A stretch of 64,000 nt of DNA from Methanosarcina sp. KYL-1 (GCF_024372725.1 NZ_VOUA01000001.1:124001-188000), one strand, 5' to 3'. Numbered from the stretch's first letter, positions 43,558-53,328 are shown. Numbers and translations: made by a program. Notes: generated from the letters alone by a model not told the origin.

Positions 43558-44305
43558 TCCAGGAATATGAGCTATTATGGGGCTGGTTCATAATCCGATA
43601 AAATTTGATCTCTTTCATATTTCCATTTTTCTGTATGTTGGGTGGCATTTAGATTTGGATGATATAGCATTACTAGAATGATATACGAATTCAATATATA
43701 TTATCTTTTTTAAGAGTAACAATGATTTCATGGCACTTTCAGGTTATTTCGCTATGCTCTGGTTCAGTCTTCTGAAAATGCCTTTCCTCATTTAAAAAAC
43801 TATCTGCCGGGTGTAAAATAATATTGGTATGTTAATGGTATCCTGTTATTTTACTGAAATACACTTTCAAAGCTAAAAATATATCTAAAGATAAAATAAG
43901 TCTGCAGCTAAAACAATGTAGTTAAAACCTTCTCTGCAGTTGATTCATCGCAGCTGAATGATATATTTGTAGCTAACCTGCCGCAGCTAATAGGAAAAAA
44001 CCGAATCTTAAACTAGAGTAATTTACGAGACTAACTTAAACTGTAGCAAACGAGAGTAGCTGCGAATGGTATGACTATAAACGGGTAGTTCTACACTCAA
44101 GAGAGTCTTCGATAGAATGAACTTCTTTGTGAGGATCAGGTTCTTTGCGAGAGCCTTGCCGACAGGAGATTAAAAATCCACGTTTCTACTTACAATGGCC
44201 GGAGTCCCGCTGAAAAGAGACGTTCCCCGCCGATTGAGGCAGGGTCGACTTGATATTGTTTTCCGGGGCTTCCGGTTTTTGAGTTTTTCTGCTCTCTTCG
44301 CTTTT
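43558..44305. other. Intergenic region, 748 bases
   Basis: AT-rich, with scattered GCAGCTAA-like words between 43900 and 44000. It contains the promoter of the FilR1 regulator and the end of purH transcription. No gene or RNA recognised. Confidence 0.4.
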
Positions 44306-45922
44306 TCAGTGGAAGAAATGCCGCATGCCTGTGAAGATCAGGGCTACGCCAAGTCTGTTTGCGGTGGCGATAACTTCGGCGTCCCTTATGGAACCTCCGG
44401 GAGAAACGATATAGCGGATGTTGCTCTCTGCGGCATGGACTATGCTGTCGTCAAAGGGGAAGAAAGCATCTGAGGCCATAACGCATTCGGACATGATCGT
44501 CCTGCAGTATTCCTCAAAGGTTATTCCGGGCTGTTCGCGCTCATAGATCAGCTTCAGGTTTTCGACGGCTTTCGTGGCTGCCAGTTTGCGGATGGAGTCA
44601 ACGCGGTTGGGCTGTCCGGCTCCCATTCCCAGCACCATGAAACAACCTGGGTCATATTCGTAGGCAAGGATCACAGCGTTTGATTTCGTGGCTTTGCAGG
44701 CTTTCAGGCAGAACTCCGAGAGGGCGCGTTTCTTTTCCGGGTAGGGGGCTTCGGTGACGGATTCCCATTTTTCGTAGATTCCTATGTCCCTGCTCTGCTT
44801 GAGCATGCCTCCTATGAGGTATTTGTAAGTGCAGTTTGTTCCAAAGCCGGCCCTTAGTTCTGGAAGTTTCAGGAGCCTGAGGTTTTCACTCTTGTTTTTC
44901 AGGTATTCGAGGGCATCAGGCTTGAAGTCCGGGGCAAGGATAATTTCCACGAATTTCCCGTTCAGGAAGTGGGCAGCTTCGAGGTCGAAGACTTCATTTG
45001 TGCAGATGATGCTGCCGTAAGCCGAGATCGGATCCCCGTCCCAGGCAGCCTGCAGCGCTTGCAAGAGCGTGTTTCCTGTGGCAAGCCCGCAGGGGTTGTT
45101 GTGCTTTACGATGGCAACTGCAGGGGAAGCATTCCCGAGTTCCTTTACAGTCTGGAGGGCGTTGTCAGCGTCAACATAATTATTATAGGAAAGCTCTTTC
45201 CCGTGAAGCTGGAGGGTTTTTGAGAGGCTCGGACCTTCAATTTCAGGCTCTTTGTAAAAATAGGCTTCCTGGTGCCAGTTTTCCCCATAACGGAGTTTTA
45301 CGCCATCCCTGAACTTAAGGCGGAGCACTTCTTCTCCTAAAAGGGCCTTGCTAAGATATGTGTCTATGGCTGCGTCGTAGTTTGCGGTGTGCCTGAAGGC
45401 TTTGACAGCAAGTTCGGCCCGGGTCTGCTCTGAGACTACCCCTGTGGAGCGCAGTTCTTTCAGGACCCGCCCGTAGTCCGCAGGGTTGGAGAGCACTGTC
45501 ACTGAACGGTAATTTTTGGCTGCAGACCTGAGCAGTGTGGGCCCTCCTATGTCGATGTTTTCGATGGCCTCTTCGAGTTCCACTCCTTCTTTAGAAACCG
45601 TGACCTCAAACGGATAGAGGTTTACGGCCACCATATCAAGAAGGGAGATATCTTCCTTTGAAGCCTCTTCCATGTGCTCTTTACTTTCCCTCAGGCACAG
45701 GAGGCCCCCGTGGATCCTCGGGTGGAGGGTCTTGACTCTTCCTCCCATCATTTCAGGAAAACCTGTTACTTCCGAGACATCTGTAACTTCGATGCCGGCT
45801 TCGCGAATGATTTTCGCTGTTCCGCCGGTTGAGATAATCTTTACGCCAAGAGCTTCGAGCCCGCGGGCGAGTTCTACGATTCCTGTCTTATCAGAGACGC
45901 TGAGCAGTGCCCTTTTTACCAA
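44306..45922 (-). CDS. purH: AICAR formyltransferase/IMP cyclohydrolase
   Basis: A 538-residue bifunctional PurH. The N-terminal IMP cyclohydrolase domain (about 1-190) begins RALLSVSDKTGIVELA and includes GGRVKTLHPRIHGG. The C-terminal formyltransferase domain includes the KHNNPCG motif (about 266-272) and TKSNAVILA (about 415-423). It catalyses the last two steps of IMP synthesis. Many methanogens use PurP and PurO instead, so this bacterial-type fusion is typical of Methanosarcina and may be of bacterial descent. The start is a TTG at 45922 with GGTGAT upstream. Monocistronic. Confidence 0.96.
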   Translation of the reverse strand: MVKRALLSVSDKTGIVELARGLEALGVKIISTGGTAKIIREAGIEVTDVSEVTGFPEMMGGRVKTLHPRIHGGLLCLRESKEHMEEASKEDISLLDMVAVNLYPFEVTVSKEGVELEEAIENIDIGGPTLLRSAAKNYRSVTVLSNPADYGRVLKELRSTGVVSEQTRAELAVKAFRHTANYDAAIDTYLSKALLGEEVLRLKFRDGVKLRYGENWHQEAYFYKEPEIEGPSLSKTLQLHGKELSYNNYVDADNALQTVKELGNASPAVAIVKHNNPCGLATGNTLLQALQAAWDGDPISAYGSIICTNEVFDLEAAHFLNGKFVEIILAPDFKPDALEYLKNKSENLRLLKLPELRAGFGTNCTYKYLIGGMLKQSRDIGIYEKWESVTEAPYPEKKRALSEFCLKACKATKSNAVILAYEYDPGCFMVLGMGAGQPNRVDSIRKLAATKAVENLKLIYEREQPGITFEEYCRTIMSECVMASDAFFPFDDSIVHAAESNIRYIVSPGGSIRDAEVIATANRLGVALIFTGMRHFFH

Positions 45923-46257
45923 AAAATCACCAATATACTTGGTTTAAAAATTCCTGGCTATATACCTTATGGTCAACAGTTTTTATATAATATATTTCGA
46001 GCTTCACAGAGAAGAATCAGACTATAAAACCATTGAATTTTTTTTTCGTTAACGTGATGTTCCGAAAAGCGGTGGTTTATGTATATTTAAAGTTTTTTGT
46101 AATTTTCCTCTCCGAATCTTCCGGCTCTTAGAACAAGGAACATTTTTCCGAAAAAAGGATCAGGTGAAATACTTATTGTTTAGGGCAAGAGAGATTATGG
46201 GGTATATCCTCAGGGTTTTTCTTTACGGAGGATTAAAGCAGGGGAAAGGGGAGACGG
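45923..46257. other. Intergenic region between divergent genes, 335 bases
   Basis: It carries TATATAATATAT (about 45982-45993), a candidate TATA element for purH on the minus strand, and GC-poor sequence before the oxidoreductase gene. No other element was seen. Confidence 0.4.
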
Positions 46258-47610
46258 ATGGAAAGGGAATACGATATAGTAATCATCGGGACAGGGGTAG
46301 CCGGTACAACCCTTGCGCACCAGGTAGGGTATTCGGGCCTGAATATTGCAGTTATCGACTCAAGGGAGTATGGGGGGACCTGCCCGCTAAGGGGATGTGA
46401 CCCAAAAAAAGCGCTTGCCAGCGCATCCGAAGCCGCGGACTGGAACAATAGGCTGATAGGCAGGGGTGCGGGGACTGAAAGCCCTTTACGGATTGACTGG
46501 CCCTCTCTCATCGAATTCAAGAGGACTTTTACGGAGGACTACCCCCGGAAAATAGAAAAGAGCCTTTTTGAAATGGGAATTGATACCTATCACGGAAGGG
46601 CTTATTTTGAGGATGAAAACACAGTGGCCGTCGGAGAGGATAAACTCAAGGGAGTTTACATTTTCATTGCGGCAGGGGCAAGGCCGAGAAAACTCGGAAT
46701 CCCTGGGGAGGAATACCTCACAAGCAGTGAAGAGTTCATGGAAACGGAAAAGCTCCCCGAAAGAATTGTTTTTGTCGGGGGCGGCTACATCTCCTTTGAA
46801 TTTGCCCATATTGCCCGGAGGGCCGGTTGCAGGGTCACAATCCTGCAAAGGAGTGAAAGGCCACTGGAGCAGTTTGACCCGGACCTTGTGGACATGCTCC
46901 TCAAAGCCTCCGAAGTCGCAGGAATAGAAGTCCTGACAAATAATCCGGTAGTTGCCGTCGAAAAAGAAGGGGGCAGCTTGCTGGTCAGGACGGAGTTCAA
47001 AACCGAGTCCCATTCCGAAACCCATACCTTTTTTGCGGACATGGTTGTGCACGGTGCAGGCCGGGTACCTGACCTCGAAGACCTGCAGCCGGAGAATGCC
47101 GGGATCAGGGTCGAGAATGGGGCCATTGTGGTTGATAAGCACATGAGGACCTCAAACCCCAGGGTATATGCAGGCGGGGACTGCACTTCCGAAGGCATGC
47201 CCCTTACACCTGTTGCAACCCTCCAGGCCCGGGTGGCTGCGGCAAACGTCCTTGATGGTAACCGGGTAGAAGCTGACTATACGGGCATACCGAGAGCTGT
47301 CTTTACCATCCCTCCCCTGGCCTCGGTGGGCATCAGTGTGCCTCCAGACAGTACTAAATACAGGGTGGTTTTCAGGGACCGGAGCAACTGGTATTCAACC
47401 CGGAGGACAGGGATGGAATTTGCAGGTTCAAAGGTGATTATCGACAAGGAAAACGACCGGATAATGGGGGCTCACATCCTGGGGCCAAATGCCGAAGAGG
47501 CTATCAACCTCTTTGCTGCGGCAATGCGCCTTGGCCTCAAGGCTTCGGACCTCAAGAAGGTCGTGTATGCCTACCCGGGGGTCTGCTCGGATATCGTGTA
47601 TATGCTGTGA
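46258..47610 (+). CDS. FAD-dependent pyridine nucleotide-disulfide oxidoreductase
   Basis: A 450-residue flavoprotein of the glutathione reductase/dihydrolipoamide dehydrogenase class. FAD motif IIGTGVAGTTLA (about 8-19), redox disulfide GGTCPLRGCDPKK (about 40-52, spacing CxxxxC), NAD(P) motif FVGGGYISFEFA (about 172-183) and the second FAD motif VYAGGDC (about 302-308). At the C-terminus the usual HPTxxE active-site motif is replaced by YAYPGVCSDI, so the standard His-Glu dyad is absent. It is therefore probably a paralogue with another electron acceptor. GGGGAGACGG precedes the ATG. Confidence 0.87.
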   Translation: MEREYDIVIIGTGVAGTTLAHQVGYSGLNIAVIDSREYGGTCPLRGCDPKKALASASEAADWNNRLIGRGAGTESPLRIDWPSLIEFKRTFTEDYPRKIEKSLFEMGIDTYHGRAYFEDENTVAVGEDKLKGVYIFIAAGARPRKLGIPGEEYLTSSEEFMETEKLPERIVFVGGGYISFEFAHIARRAGCRVTILQRSERPLEQFDPDLVDMLLKASEVAGIEVLTNNPVVAVEKEGGSLLVRTEFKTESHSETHTFFADMVVHGAGRVPDLEDLQPENAGIRVENGAIVVDKHMRTSNPRVYAGGDCTSEGMPLTPVATLQARVAAANVLDGNRVEADYTGIPRAVFTIPPLASVGISVPPDSTKYRVVFRDRSNWYSTRRTGMEFAGSKVIIDKENDRIMGAHILGPNAEEAINLFAAAMRLGLKASDLKKVVYAYPGVCSDIVYML

Positions 47611-47647
47611 CCTGCCCCGCAGACATCCCATTTTTCATCTCGTTCTC

Positions 47648-47723
47648 CTAACCTTTTCTATCTCCTTTTTTATGTCTCTTTTCTTCTAACCTTTTCTATC
47701 TCCTTTTTTATGTCCCTTTTCTC
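47648..47723. repeat. 38-bp tandem duplication
   Basis: CTAACCTTTTCTATCTCCTT begins two copies at 47648 and 47686, each continuing TTTTATGTCxCTTTTCT. T-rich; it may help terminate the oxidoreductase transcript. Confidence 0.75.
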
Positions 47724-47844
47724 CTCTTTTCTACTAATTTTTTACACACATGCTTTTTTCCGTTCCAAACCTGTAAATACCACTTTCGGGAATGGATTGT
47801 TAGCAGGTTTTTAAACGCAGTTAAAGTTAAAATGGTGCCTCAGC

Positions 47845-48543
47845 ATGTCCTCAAAAAACCTAAAAGAAGTGAAAAATTCTCGCTCCGGTGAAGAATACGA
47901 AATCCCCGACAACCGCCACAACTTCGACAAGATCTGGACCATTCTCAGGGAAGAGTACCCGGATGCAAAACCAGCCCTGAACTACGGCAATCCCCTTGAA
48001 CTCCTTGTAGCCACCGTCCTTTCCGCCCAGTGCACGGACGCACAGGTCAACAGGGTGACTGAGGATTTATTCAAAAGGTACCGTACTGTGGAAGACTATG
48101 CAAACGCCGACCTGCAGGAACTTGAAGAGGAGATCTATTCCACGGGCTTTTACAAAAACAAGGCAAAAAACATCAAAGCTGCTGCCCGGCTGATTCTCGA
48201 AAAGCATAACGGGGAAGTCCCGAAAACCATGGCAGAACTTGTGACTCTGCCCGGGGTCGGAAGAAAGACTGCAAATATAGTGCTTGCCAGGGGGTTTGGA
48301 GTAATAGAGGGTATAGCTGTTGATACTCATGTGAAAAGGCTTTCCGGGAGGCTGGGCTTCACAAAGAATTCCGACCCGGATAAAATAGAAAAGGACCTGA
48401 TCGAACTTACCAGAAAAGAAGATATGGATTCGCTCTCCATGACGCTTATCATGCACGGGAGAAAAGTGTGCCAGGCAAGAAACCCAAATTGCCCGGCGTG
48501 TGTGGTAAAAAAGCTATGCCCTTCGAGCATTATATATGTATAA
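47845..48543 (+). CDS. nth: Endonuclease III (DNA glycosylase/AP lyase)
   Basis: A 232-residue helix-hairpin-helix glycosylase. The HhH motif LPGVGRKTANIVL (about residues 135-147) with the catalytic Lys and a catalytic Asp in VDTHVKRLSGRLG (about 158-170) are present. The [4Fe-4S] motif C-x6-C-x2-C-x5-C (about 211-227) is complete. It removes oxidised pyrimidines and cleaves the abasic site. The N-terminal about 30 residues are a longer charged leader than in E. coli. A hairpin terminator follows between this gene and cbiN. Confidence 0.95.
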   Translation: MSSKNLKEVKNSRSGEEYEIPDNRHNFDKIWTILREEYPDAKPALNYGNPLELLVATVLSAQCTDAQVNRVTEDLFKRYRTVEDYANADLQELEEEIYSTGFYKNKAKNIKAAARLILEKHNGEVPKTMAELVTLPGVGRKTANIVLARGFGVIEGIAVDTHVKRLSGRLGFTKNSDPDKIEKDLIELTRKEDMDSLSMTLIMHGRKVCQARNPNCPACVVKKLCPSSIIYV

Positions 48544-48582
48544 TCAAAAATCGGATTTTTATAATGGGGTAAAACCATTTCT

Positions 48583-48600
48583 CCCGGGTTTTTTCCCGGG
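48583..48600. terminator. Bidirectional hairpin terminator between nth and cbiN
   Basis: CCCGGG-TTTTTT-CCCGGG at 48583-48600 can fold as a self-complementary stem on either strand, between convergent genes. Confidence 0.45.
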
Positions 48601-48627
48601 GGATAATGGCTCTTTCATAAGGAAGGC

Positions 48628-48933
48628 TCAGGCCTTTTTGTTGAAGACCTTCCCGAACCCTAAACTGATTGCCAGTACCCCAAGAGTTCCAAGGGCAATT
48701 GCTGCAATTTCCCCGCTCTTGCCCATGCCTTCAATCGAATAGTCAGGCATCGGAGATCCCACTACCGGCTCCATTTCTTCCAGTTCGCTCATCCTTGACT
48801 CCTCGATTACGCCTCCTGCAGCGCTCTCAAGCCCGTCAGGGTCAGGAGAAGCCAGGAAGGGTGCAAGGGCCGAAATCAAAAGCGCAATCACAATCCCTGC
48901 GTAGAGGAATTTCATGTTTGACTTCCCGCTCAT
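48628..48933 (-). CDS. cbiN: Cobalt transport protein CbiN
   Basis: A 101-residue protein with two transmembrane segments (about 8-27 and 73-93) and the conserved PDPDGLES motif (about residues 31-38) in the external loop. CbiN assists CbiM in energy-coupling factor cobalt uptake. Its ATG overlaps the cbiM stop by 4 bases, so the two are co-translated. It is the last gene of its cluster. Confidence 0.92.
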   Translation of the reverse strand: MSGKSNMKFLYAGIVIALLISALAPFLASPDPDGLESAAGGVIEESRMSELEEMEPVVGSPMPDYSIEGMGKSGEIAAIALGTLGVLAISLGFGKVFNKKA

Positions 48934-49595
48934 GCGTGAACCTCCGTGTTATACTTATCTGACCCGGCAGCGAAGCTGTCTTCCAGGAGATCCGGGCGGG
49001 ACTTGGCAATTGCAGTGACTGCAACGGCCGTGATCAGCCCTTCTCCGATGAAGCCGATGATCAGGTGAAATGTGCCCATGGCCATAAGCCCGGGGACCAG
49101 GGGGAAGGTACCCGCAACCCACATCTGGACCGCACAGGCCATTGCCGAGATAAAAAGCCCGAGCCAGGCGCCCCCGAAGGCTGCGATGCTTGTGCCCACA
49201 CTCTTGCGAAGGGCAGCATAAGTATAGTACCCTACAAATCCGGAAATAACTCCCATATTGAGAATGTTTGCACCGAGGGTCGTAATCCCTCCGTCCCCGA
49301 AGGCAAAACCCTGAACTAGCAGCACAAGGGTCAGCACCAGAACTCCTGCCCAGGGGCTTCCGAAGACAATGGCAACAAGGGTTGCCCCAACCATGTGTCC
49401 GCTTGTCCCCATTCCTATGGGGATGTTCATGGCCTGGATTGCAAAGATTCCTGCTGCAAGGGCAGCAAGGACCGGTACTTTCATTTCATCGAGCTCATTT
49501 TTCGCCCACTTCATCGACATAAAAATAAACGGAAGAGCGATTACCCAGTAGACTATTGCCTGGGTTAAAGGTATAAATGAATCTGGTATGTGCAT
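48930..49595 (-). CDS. cbiM: Cobalt transport S-component CbiM
   Basis: A 221-residue polytopic membrane protein. It begins MHIPDSFIP; the conserved His2 in CbiM/NikM binds the metal at the N-terminus. GTSGHMVGATLVAIVFGSPW (about residues 63-82) is the core family signature. It is the substrate-binding component that takes up Co2+ for corrinoid synthesis, which methanogens need in quantity. The neighbouring cbiQ ends 597 bases upstream, so cbiM probably has a promoter of its own. Start ATG fits the family N-terminus exactly. Confidence 0.95.
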   Translation of the reverse strand: MHIPDSFIPLTQAIVYWVIALPFIFMSMKWAKNELDEMKVPVLAALAAGIFAIQAMNIPIGMGTSGHMVGATLVAIVFGSPWAGVLVLTLVLLVQGFAFGDGGITTLGANILNMGVISGFVGYYTYAALRKSVGTSIAAFGGAWLGLFISAMACAVQMWVAGTFPLVPGLMAMGTFHLIIGFIGEGLITAVAVTAIAKSRPDLLEDSFAAGSDKYNTEVHA

Positions 49596-50192
49596 TCCTT
49601 TTCCCTCTGTTACCCCTTTATTTTTTTATTTCTATGTTTTCACCGTAAACATCCTAAAAATAGACCTCCAGAGAATATTCCTCAATTGGGGAATTGAAAA
49701 ATATCCTTAAATTGAAAGTCAGGGGGGTGCTGTTAAGTGAATGAAAATCATCTAGCTAATTTTATGACAAATGAAACGACTTAAATTTATTACAACTGTT
49801 TTCCATTGCGTTTTTTGAATAATGTTCTTGAAGATATCTCAGCAATAATAAGTATTTCAGTATTACATATATACGTTTTGGTATTACTTTGTTCGACAAA
49901 TATTTATCTTATTACAATTAGGTATCCGCCGGATGGCAATGGAATCTACTTTGAGTATCTATGTATTCTCAATTAAGTCGAATCAGGTATCCATGCATGA
50001 ATAGTTGGTATTAAATTATAGAATCAATGTCTGCTGCTTTCCGAAATAAACTCTAAAATTAATGCATACCTATTCCTCAGCTGTTTTTCCATGTTTTCAG
50101 GGAGTAGGGCTCTCAATTGAGGGCTTTTCAGGGGTTGAAAAATCGTTTTTATGAAAGGGAAAAGTCGGGGGAAACGGGAGATTACGGGGTTT
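49596..50192. other. Long gap inside the cobalt transporter cluster, 597 bases
   Basis: AT-rich, with TATTAC-rich words around 49862-49920 and TATATATAC-like elements near 49866. It separates cbiQ from cbiM. It should contain the cbiM promoter; no B12-type riboswitch core was seen, and no gene. Confidence 0.45.
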
Positions 50193-50999
50193 TCAGGCAA
50201 AAAGGTGGATATAAAATATGCACCCGGCACTCAGGAACAAAAAGAAGATATCGGCTGTCCTTATTTTTGTCCTGTAATATGCTTTTTCGTGCCCGCTCCC
50301 ATAGCCCCTGCAGAGCATGCTGATGTAGGTCTTTTCCCCCTGTTCGTAAGAGCGTATGAATATCGAACTTATGCTGTGCCCTATTTGCTCTAAAACCCAC
50401 TTTCTCGGCACGTCTTTGTTCCAGATGTTGAAGAGCCTGGTCTGCTGGGCAATTTTTATCCTTTTCAGCACGGCCCAGAAAAGGAACAGGTAGCGCACCA
50501 TCATGCTCAATAGCAGGGTGAACTCCCGGGGAAACCCTACCCTGTCAGCTGCAGCTACCATATCCCTCAGGCGGGTTGTGGAGGAGAGCAGGGCCACGGT
50601 CGTTATGCAGACCAGGAATTTAAGGAGGAGCGTGGTCCCGAAAGCCAGCCCTTCGTAAGTGATGCTGAGCCCGAAGGGCAAATCCAGGGGATATGGCGTG
50701 TAGCTTTCCATAAAGGCCGGCCTCAGGAAAGGCTGGAAGAGCGCTATCCCGAGCCCCAAGGGGAGCGCAGCAAGGATGCGCAGGCTAAAATACCTGAGGT
50801 CAAGCCCCGCAAAAAGGACCAGGAGCAACAGGTATGTTTCAACGGATAAGAGGCGGACCGTGTTTTTTTCATGGATGCGGGGCAGGCTCACCACGTAGAT
50901 GATCACTGCAAGCGCGAAGAACAGCTTTATCCTGGGGTCAAGCCGGTGCACAGGGCTATTTTTGTATGACTCGCGCTCGATATCGGTAAGGGTTACCAT
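50193..50999 (-). CDS. cbiQ: Cobalt transport T-component CbiQ
   Basis: A 268-residue membrane protein with about six hydrophobic segments. The SPVHRLDPRIKLFFAL start (about residues 15-30) and the cytoplasmic helix with MMVRYLFLFWAVLKRI and a YEQGEKTYISMLCRGYG motif (about 224-240, the A-R-G coupling region) are diagnostic. It couples ATP hydrolysis by CbiO to CbiM. It lies 56 bases downstream of cbiO on the same strand. No gene for a partner lies after it until cbiM. Confidence 0.92.
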   Translation of the reverse strand: MVTLTDIERESYKNSPVHRLDPRIKLFFALAVIIYVVSLPRIHEKNTVRLLSVETYLLLLVLFAGLDLRYFSLRILAALPLGLGIALFQPFLRPAFMESYTPYPLDLPFGLSITYEGLAFGTTLLLKFLVCITTVALLSSTTRLRDMVAAADRVGFPREFTLLLSMMVRYLFLFWAVLKRIKIAQQTRLFNIWNKDVPRKWVLEQIGHSISSIFIRSYEQGEKTYISMLCRGYGSGHEKAYYRTKIRTADIFFLFLSAGCIFYIHLFA

Positions 51000-51055
51000 T
51001 GAGTTTTCTCCTTCCGGAAGCTTTTCTTCAAAAGTTTTTCCATTTTTCCGGCTTT

Positions 51056-52021
51056 TTACATCCCGGAGCCCATGAGCCTCATGATTTCGTTTTTGGCGGA
51101 TTCGGCTGTGATCTGGATGCCTGCATTTATCCCTTCCTGCTGCAACATCTCAAAAACTTCAGCCACCCTGGGGAGCCTGAGATGGGCTTTCCTGAGCAGG
51201 TCCGGGTTGCTGAAGATCTCTTCCGGGCTCCCTTCAGCTTCAAGTTTCCCGTGGTGGAGGACAAAGACCTTTTCTGCAAAATAGGGCACCACGTCCACGT
51301 CGTGGGTGGAAAGGAGCATGGTAATTCCGAGTTCCCGGTTCATTTTCATGATCAGGTCCAGGATGCGGGCGGAACTCAAGGGGTCAAGCCCCGCAGTAGG
51401 CTCGTCAAGCACGATTACTTCAGGGCGCATGGCCAGGATGCCTGCGATTGCAACCAGCTTCTTCTGTCCGCCGCTCAGGTGGTGAGGGGCCCGTTCTTCA
51501 AAGCCGCTTAACCCCACCATTTCCAGGGCTTCTTTTACCCTTGCTTCTACCTCTTCCCTGGGTAGCCCCATGTTTATGGGCCCGAAAGCCACGTCTTCTT
51601 CCACGCTCGGGGCAAGCACCTGGTCATCAGGGTCCTGGAAAACGATCCCTACGGTTTCCCGGCAGGTCCGCACATTCTTTTTTGTAATCTTTTCCCCTCT
51701 TACCAGCACTTCTCCCGAGAGAGGGCGCAGGATCCCGTTCAGGTGCTTGAAAAGGGTGGACTTCCCAGCCCCGTTGGCCCCGAGCACGGCAATCCTCTCC
51801 CCTCGGTATACCTTCAGGCTGATGCTGTCCAGGGCATTTGCAGCCAGGTGAGGGTACCTGTGGCAGAGTTCTTTGACCTCTATGACCGGAACGCCGCTCC
51901 TTCCTGCGGCCTGGCCTGCACTTTCCTGGCCGGGTCCCGTGTTCCTGTATGTCCGGTCGGTGTCCTCTGCCGGAACAGCTTCGGCTTTCCCGGAGTTTGC
52001 TTGGGGATTTGATATATGCAT
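51056..52021 (-). CDS. cbiO: Cobalt transport ABC ATPase CbiO
   Basis: A 321-residue ABC ATPase. Walker A GANGAGKST (about 81-89), Q-loop FQDPDDQ (about 128-134), signature LSGGQKKLV (about 183-191), Walker B VIVLDEPTAGLDP (about 203-215) and His switch STHDVD (about 236-241). The first about 45 residues are a Gly/Ala/Ser-rich non-conserved leader, so translation could begin further in, but no better start with a ribosome binding site is visible. It is the first gene of the cluster, unlike the usual cbiMNQO order. Confidence 0.92.
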   Translation of the reverse strand: MHISNPQANSGKAEAVPAEDTDRTYRNTGPGQESAGQAAGRSGVPVIEVKELCHRYPHLAANALDSISLKVYRGERIAVLGANGAGKSTLFKHLNGILRPLSGEVLVRGEKITKKNVRTCRETVGIVFQDPDDQVLAPSVEEDVAFGPINMGLPREEVEARVKEALEMVGLSGFEERAPHHLSGGQKKLVAIAGILAMRPEVIVLDEPTAGLDPLSSARILDLIMKMNRELGITMLLSTHDVDVVPYFAEKVFVLHHGKLEAEGSPEEIFSNPDLLRKAHLRLPRVAEVFEMLQQEGINAGIQITAESAKNEIMRLMGSGM

Positions 52022-52224
52022 ACTTGATAACGTCCTGTATGGGGGTCGCTGTTAACTTTTTCAAAAATAGTGCTACAACTAATGAAGTTATCTCTTTTAT
52101 GTATTATGGTTTGTACTTCATTTTTTGTATTTTATGTCGGTGTTCTATTTTTTGTGCTTTTCTTTTCCCGGGCCTATGAATTGGACAGATAATTATACAA
52201 ATCTTCCCGTCCTCTTTTCCTGTG

Positions 52225-53328
52225 ATGCAGCGGGTCGTTCTCCACGTGGACATGGATTCCTTTTTTGCAGCGATAGAGGAGCGGGAAAACCCCGGACTCA
52301 GGGGAAAAGCCGTCGTTGTGTGCATGCTCTCGGGCCGGAGCGAGCTCAGCGGGTCAGTGAGCACCTGTAACTACCTTGCACGGGAGTCCGGGATAAAGTC
52401 GGGGATGCCCTGCTCAAGGGCAAAGAAGCTGAATCCAGATGCGGTGTTTCTGCCGGTCAGGAAAGACTTTTACAAATCTGTTTCCGACCGGGTCATGGAA
52501 ATTCTCCGGAGCTATGCGGATTCCGGGGAGAGCGGGGATGCTTTTGAGCAGGTAAGCATTGACGAGGCGTTTCTGGAGGTTACGGAGCGTGTGGGAGGCG
52601 ACTTTGGCCGGGCGTTTGAACTCGGGATGAAGATTAAGGAAGATGTCCGGGAAAAGGAGAGGCTGACCTGTTCGGTCGGGATAGGGCCTAACAAACTCAT
52701 TTCTAAGATGTGCTCTTCGGCGAAAAAGCCTGACGGGATAACAATGGTGAAACCGGAGGACATCTCCGGCTTTTTGCAGCCGCTCAAGCTTACGAAGCTC
52801 TGGGGGATCGGGGACGTGACGGCAGAGAAACTGCAGGAGATGGGGGTCTCAACTGTCGGGGACCTGGCGGAGTACGACGTGATCGGGCTGATTTCCGTTT
52901 TCGGGAAAAACCGGGGGACCTGGCTCAAGCAGGCTTCGGCAGGGATAGACGACTCTCCTGTAAAGGAGCGGGAAGGTTCCGAGCAGATAGGGAGAATTGC
53001 AACGCTTCCCGAAGATACCCTGGACCCCGAAATGATTTATCCGCTGGTGGACAGGCTGGTCGAAGACGTTATTGCAAAACTGGATGCAAGGGGGCTGGTT
53101 TTCAGGGTTGTTACCTTAACTGCGATAAATTCGAACTTCAGGACGCATACGAAAAGCCGGACCCTGAACCATCCTGTCTCGGACAGGGAAATCCTCAGGC
53201 AGACAGCCCGGGAAATCCTGGTGGAATTCCTTTCGGAAAGTCCGGTCGAACTCCGGCGTGTGGGAGTCCGGGTGGGTGGGCTTCAGAAAAGGACCGGGCA
53301 GACAAGCCTTTTTGATTACGGGGCCTGA
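52225..53328 (+). CDS. dinB: DNA polymerase IV (Y-family translesion polymerase)
   Basis: A 367-residue Y-family polymerase. The start is ATG 52225, preceded directly by an in-frame GTG at 52222. Catalytic acidic residues are visible in HVDMDSFF (about residues 7-14) and in SIDEAFLEV (about 111-119). The YLARESGIKSGM finger region, the CSVGIGPNKLISKM thumb entry, and the little-finger domain follow. The C-terminus ends QTSLFDYGA, a PCNA-interacting peptide. It performs error-prone bypass of lesions in DNA. It is divergent from cbiO. A promoter is expected in 52022-52221. Confidence 0.95.
   Translation: MQRVVLHVDMDSFFAAIEERENPGLRGKAVVVCMLSGRSELSGSVSTCNYLARESGIKSGMPCSRAKKLNPDAVFLPVRKDFYKSVSDRVMEILRSYADSGESGDAFEQVSIDEAFLEVTERVGGDFGRAFELGMKIKEDVREKERLTCSVGIGPNKLISKMCSSAKKPDGITMVKPEDISGFLQPLKLTKLWGIGDVTAEKLQEMGVSTVGDLAEYDVIGLISVFGKNRGTWLKQASAGIDDSPVKEREGSEQIGRIATLPEDTLDPEMIYPLVDRLVEDVIAKLDARGLVFRVVTLTAINSNFRTHTKSRTLNHPVSDREILRQTAREILVEFLSESPVELRRVGVRVGGLQKRTGQTSLFDYGA

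Noticed and set aside
44195-44473. 92-residue plus-strand open frame before purH
   Set aside because: Its second half is the reverse shadow of the purH C-terminus and the first half lacks a start signal.
49596-50192. Possible cobalamin riboswitch before cbiM
   Set aside because: No B12-box sequence was found, and such riboswitches are not expected in these archaea.
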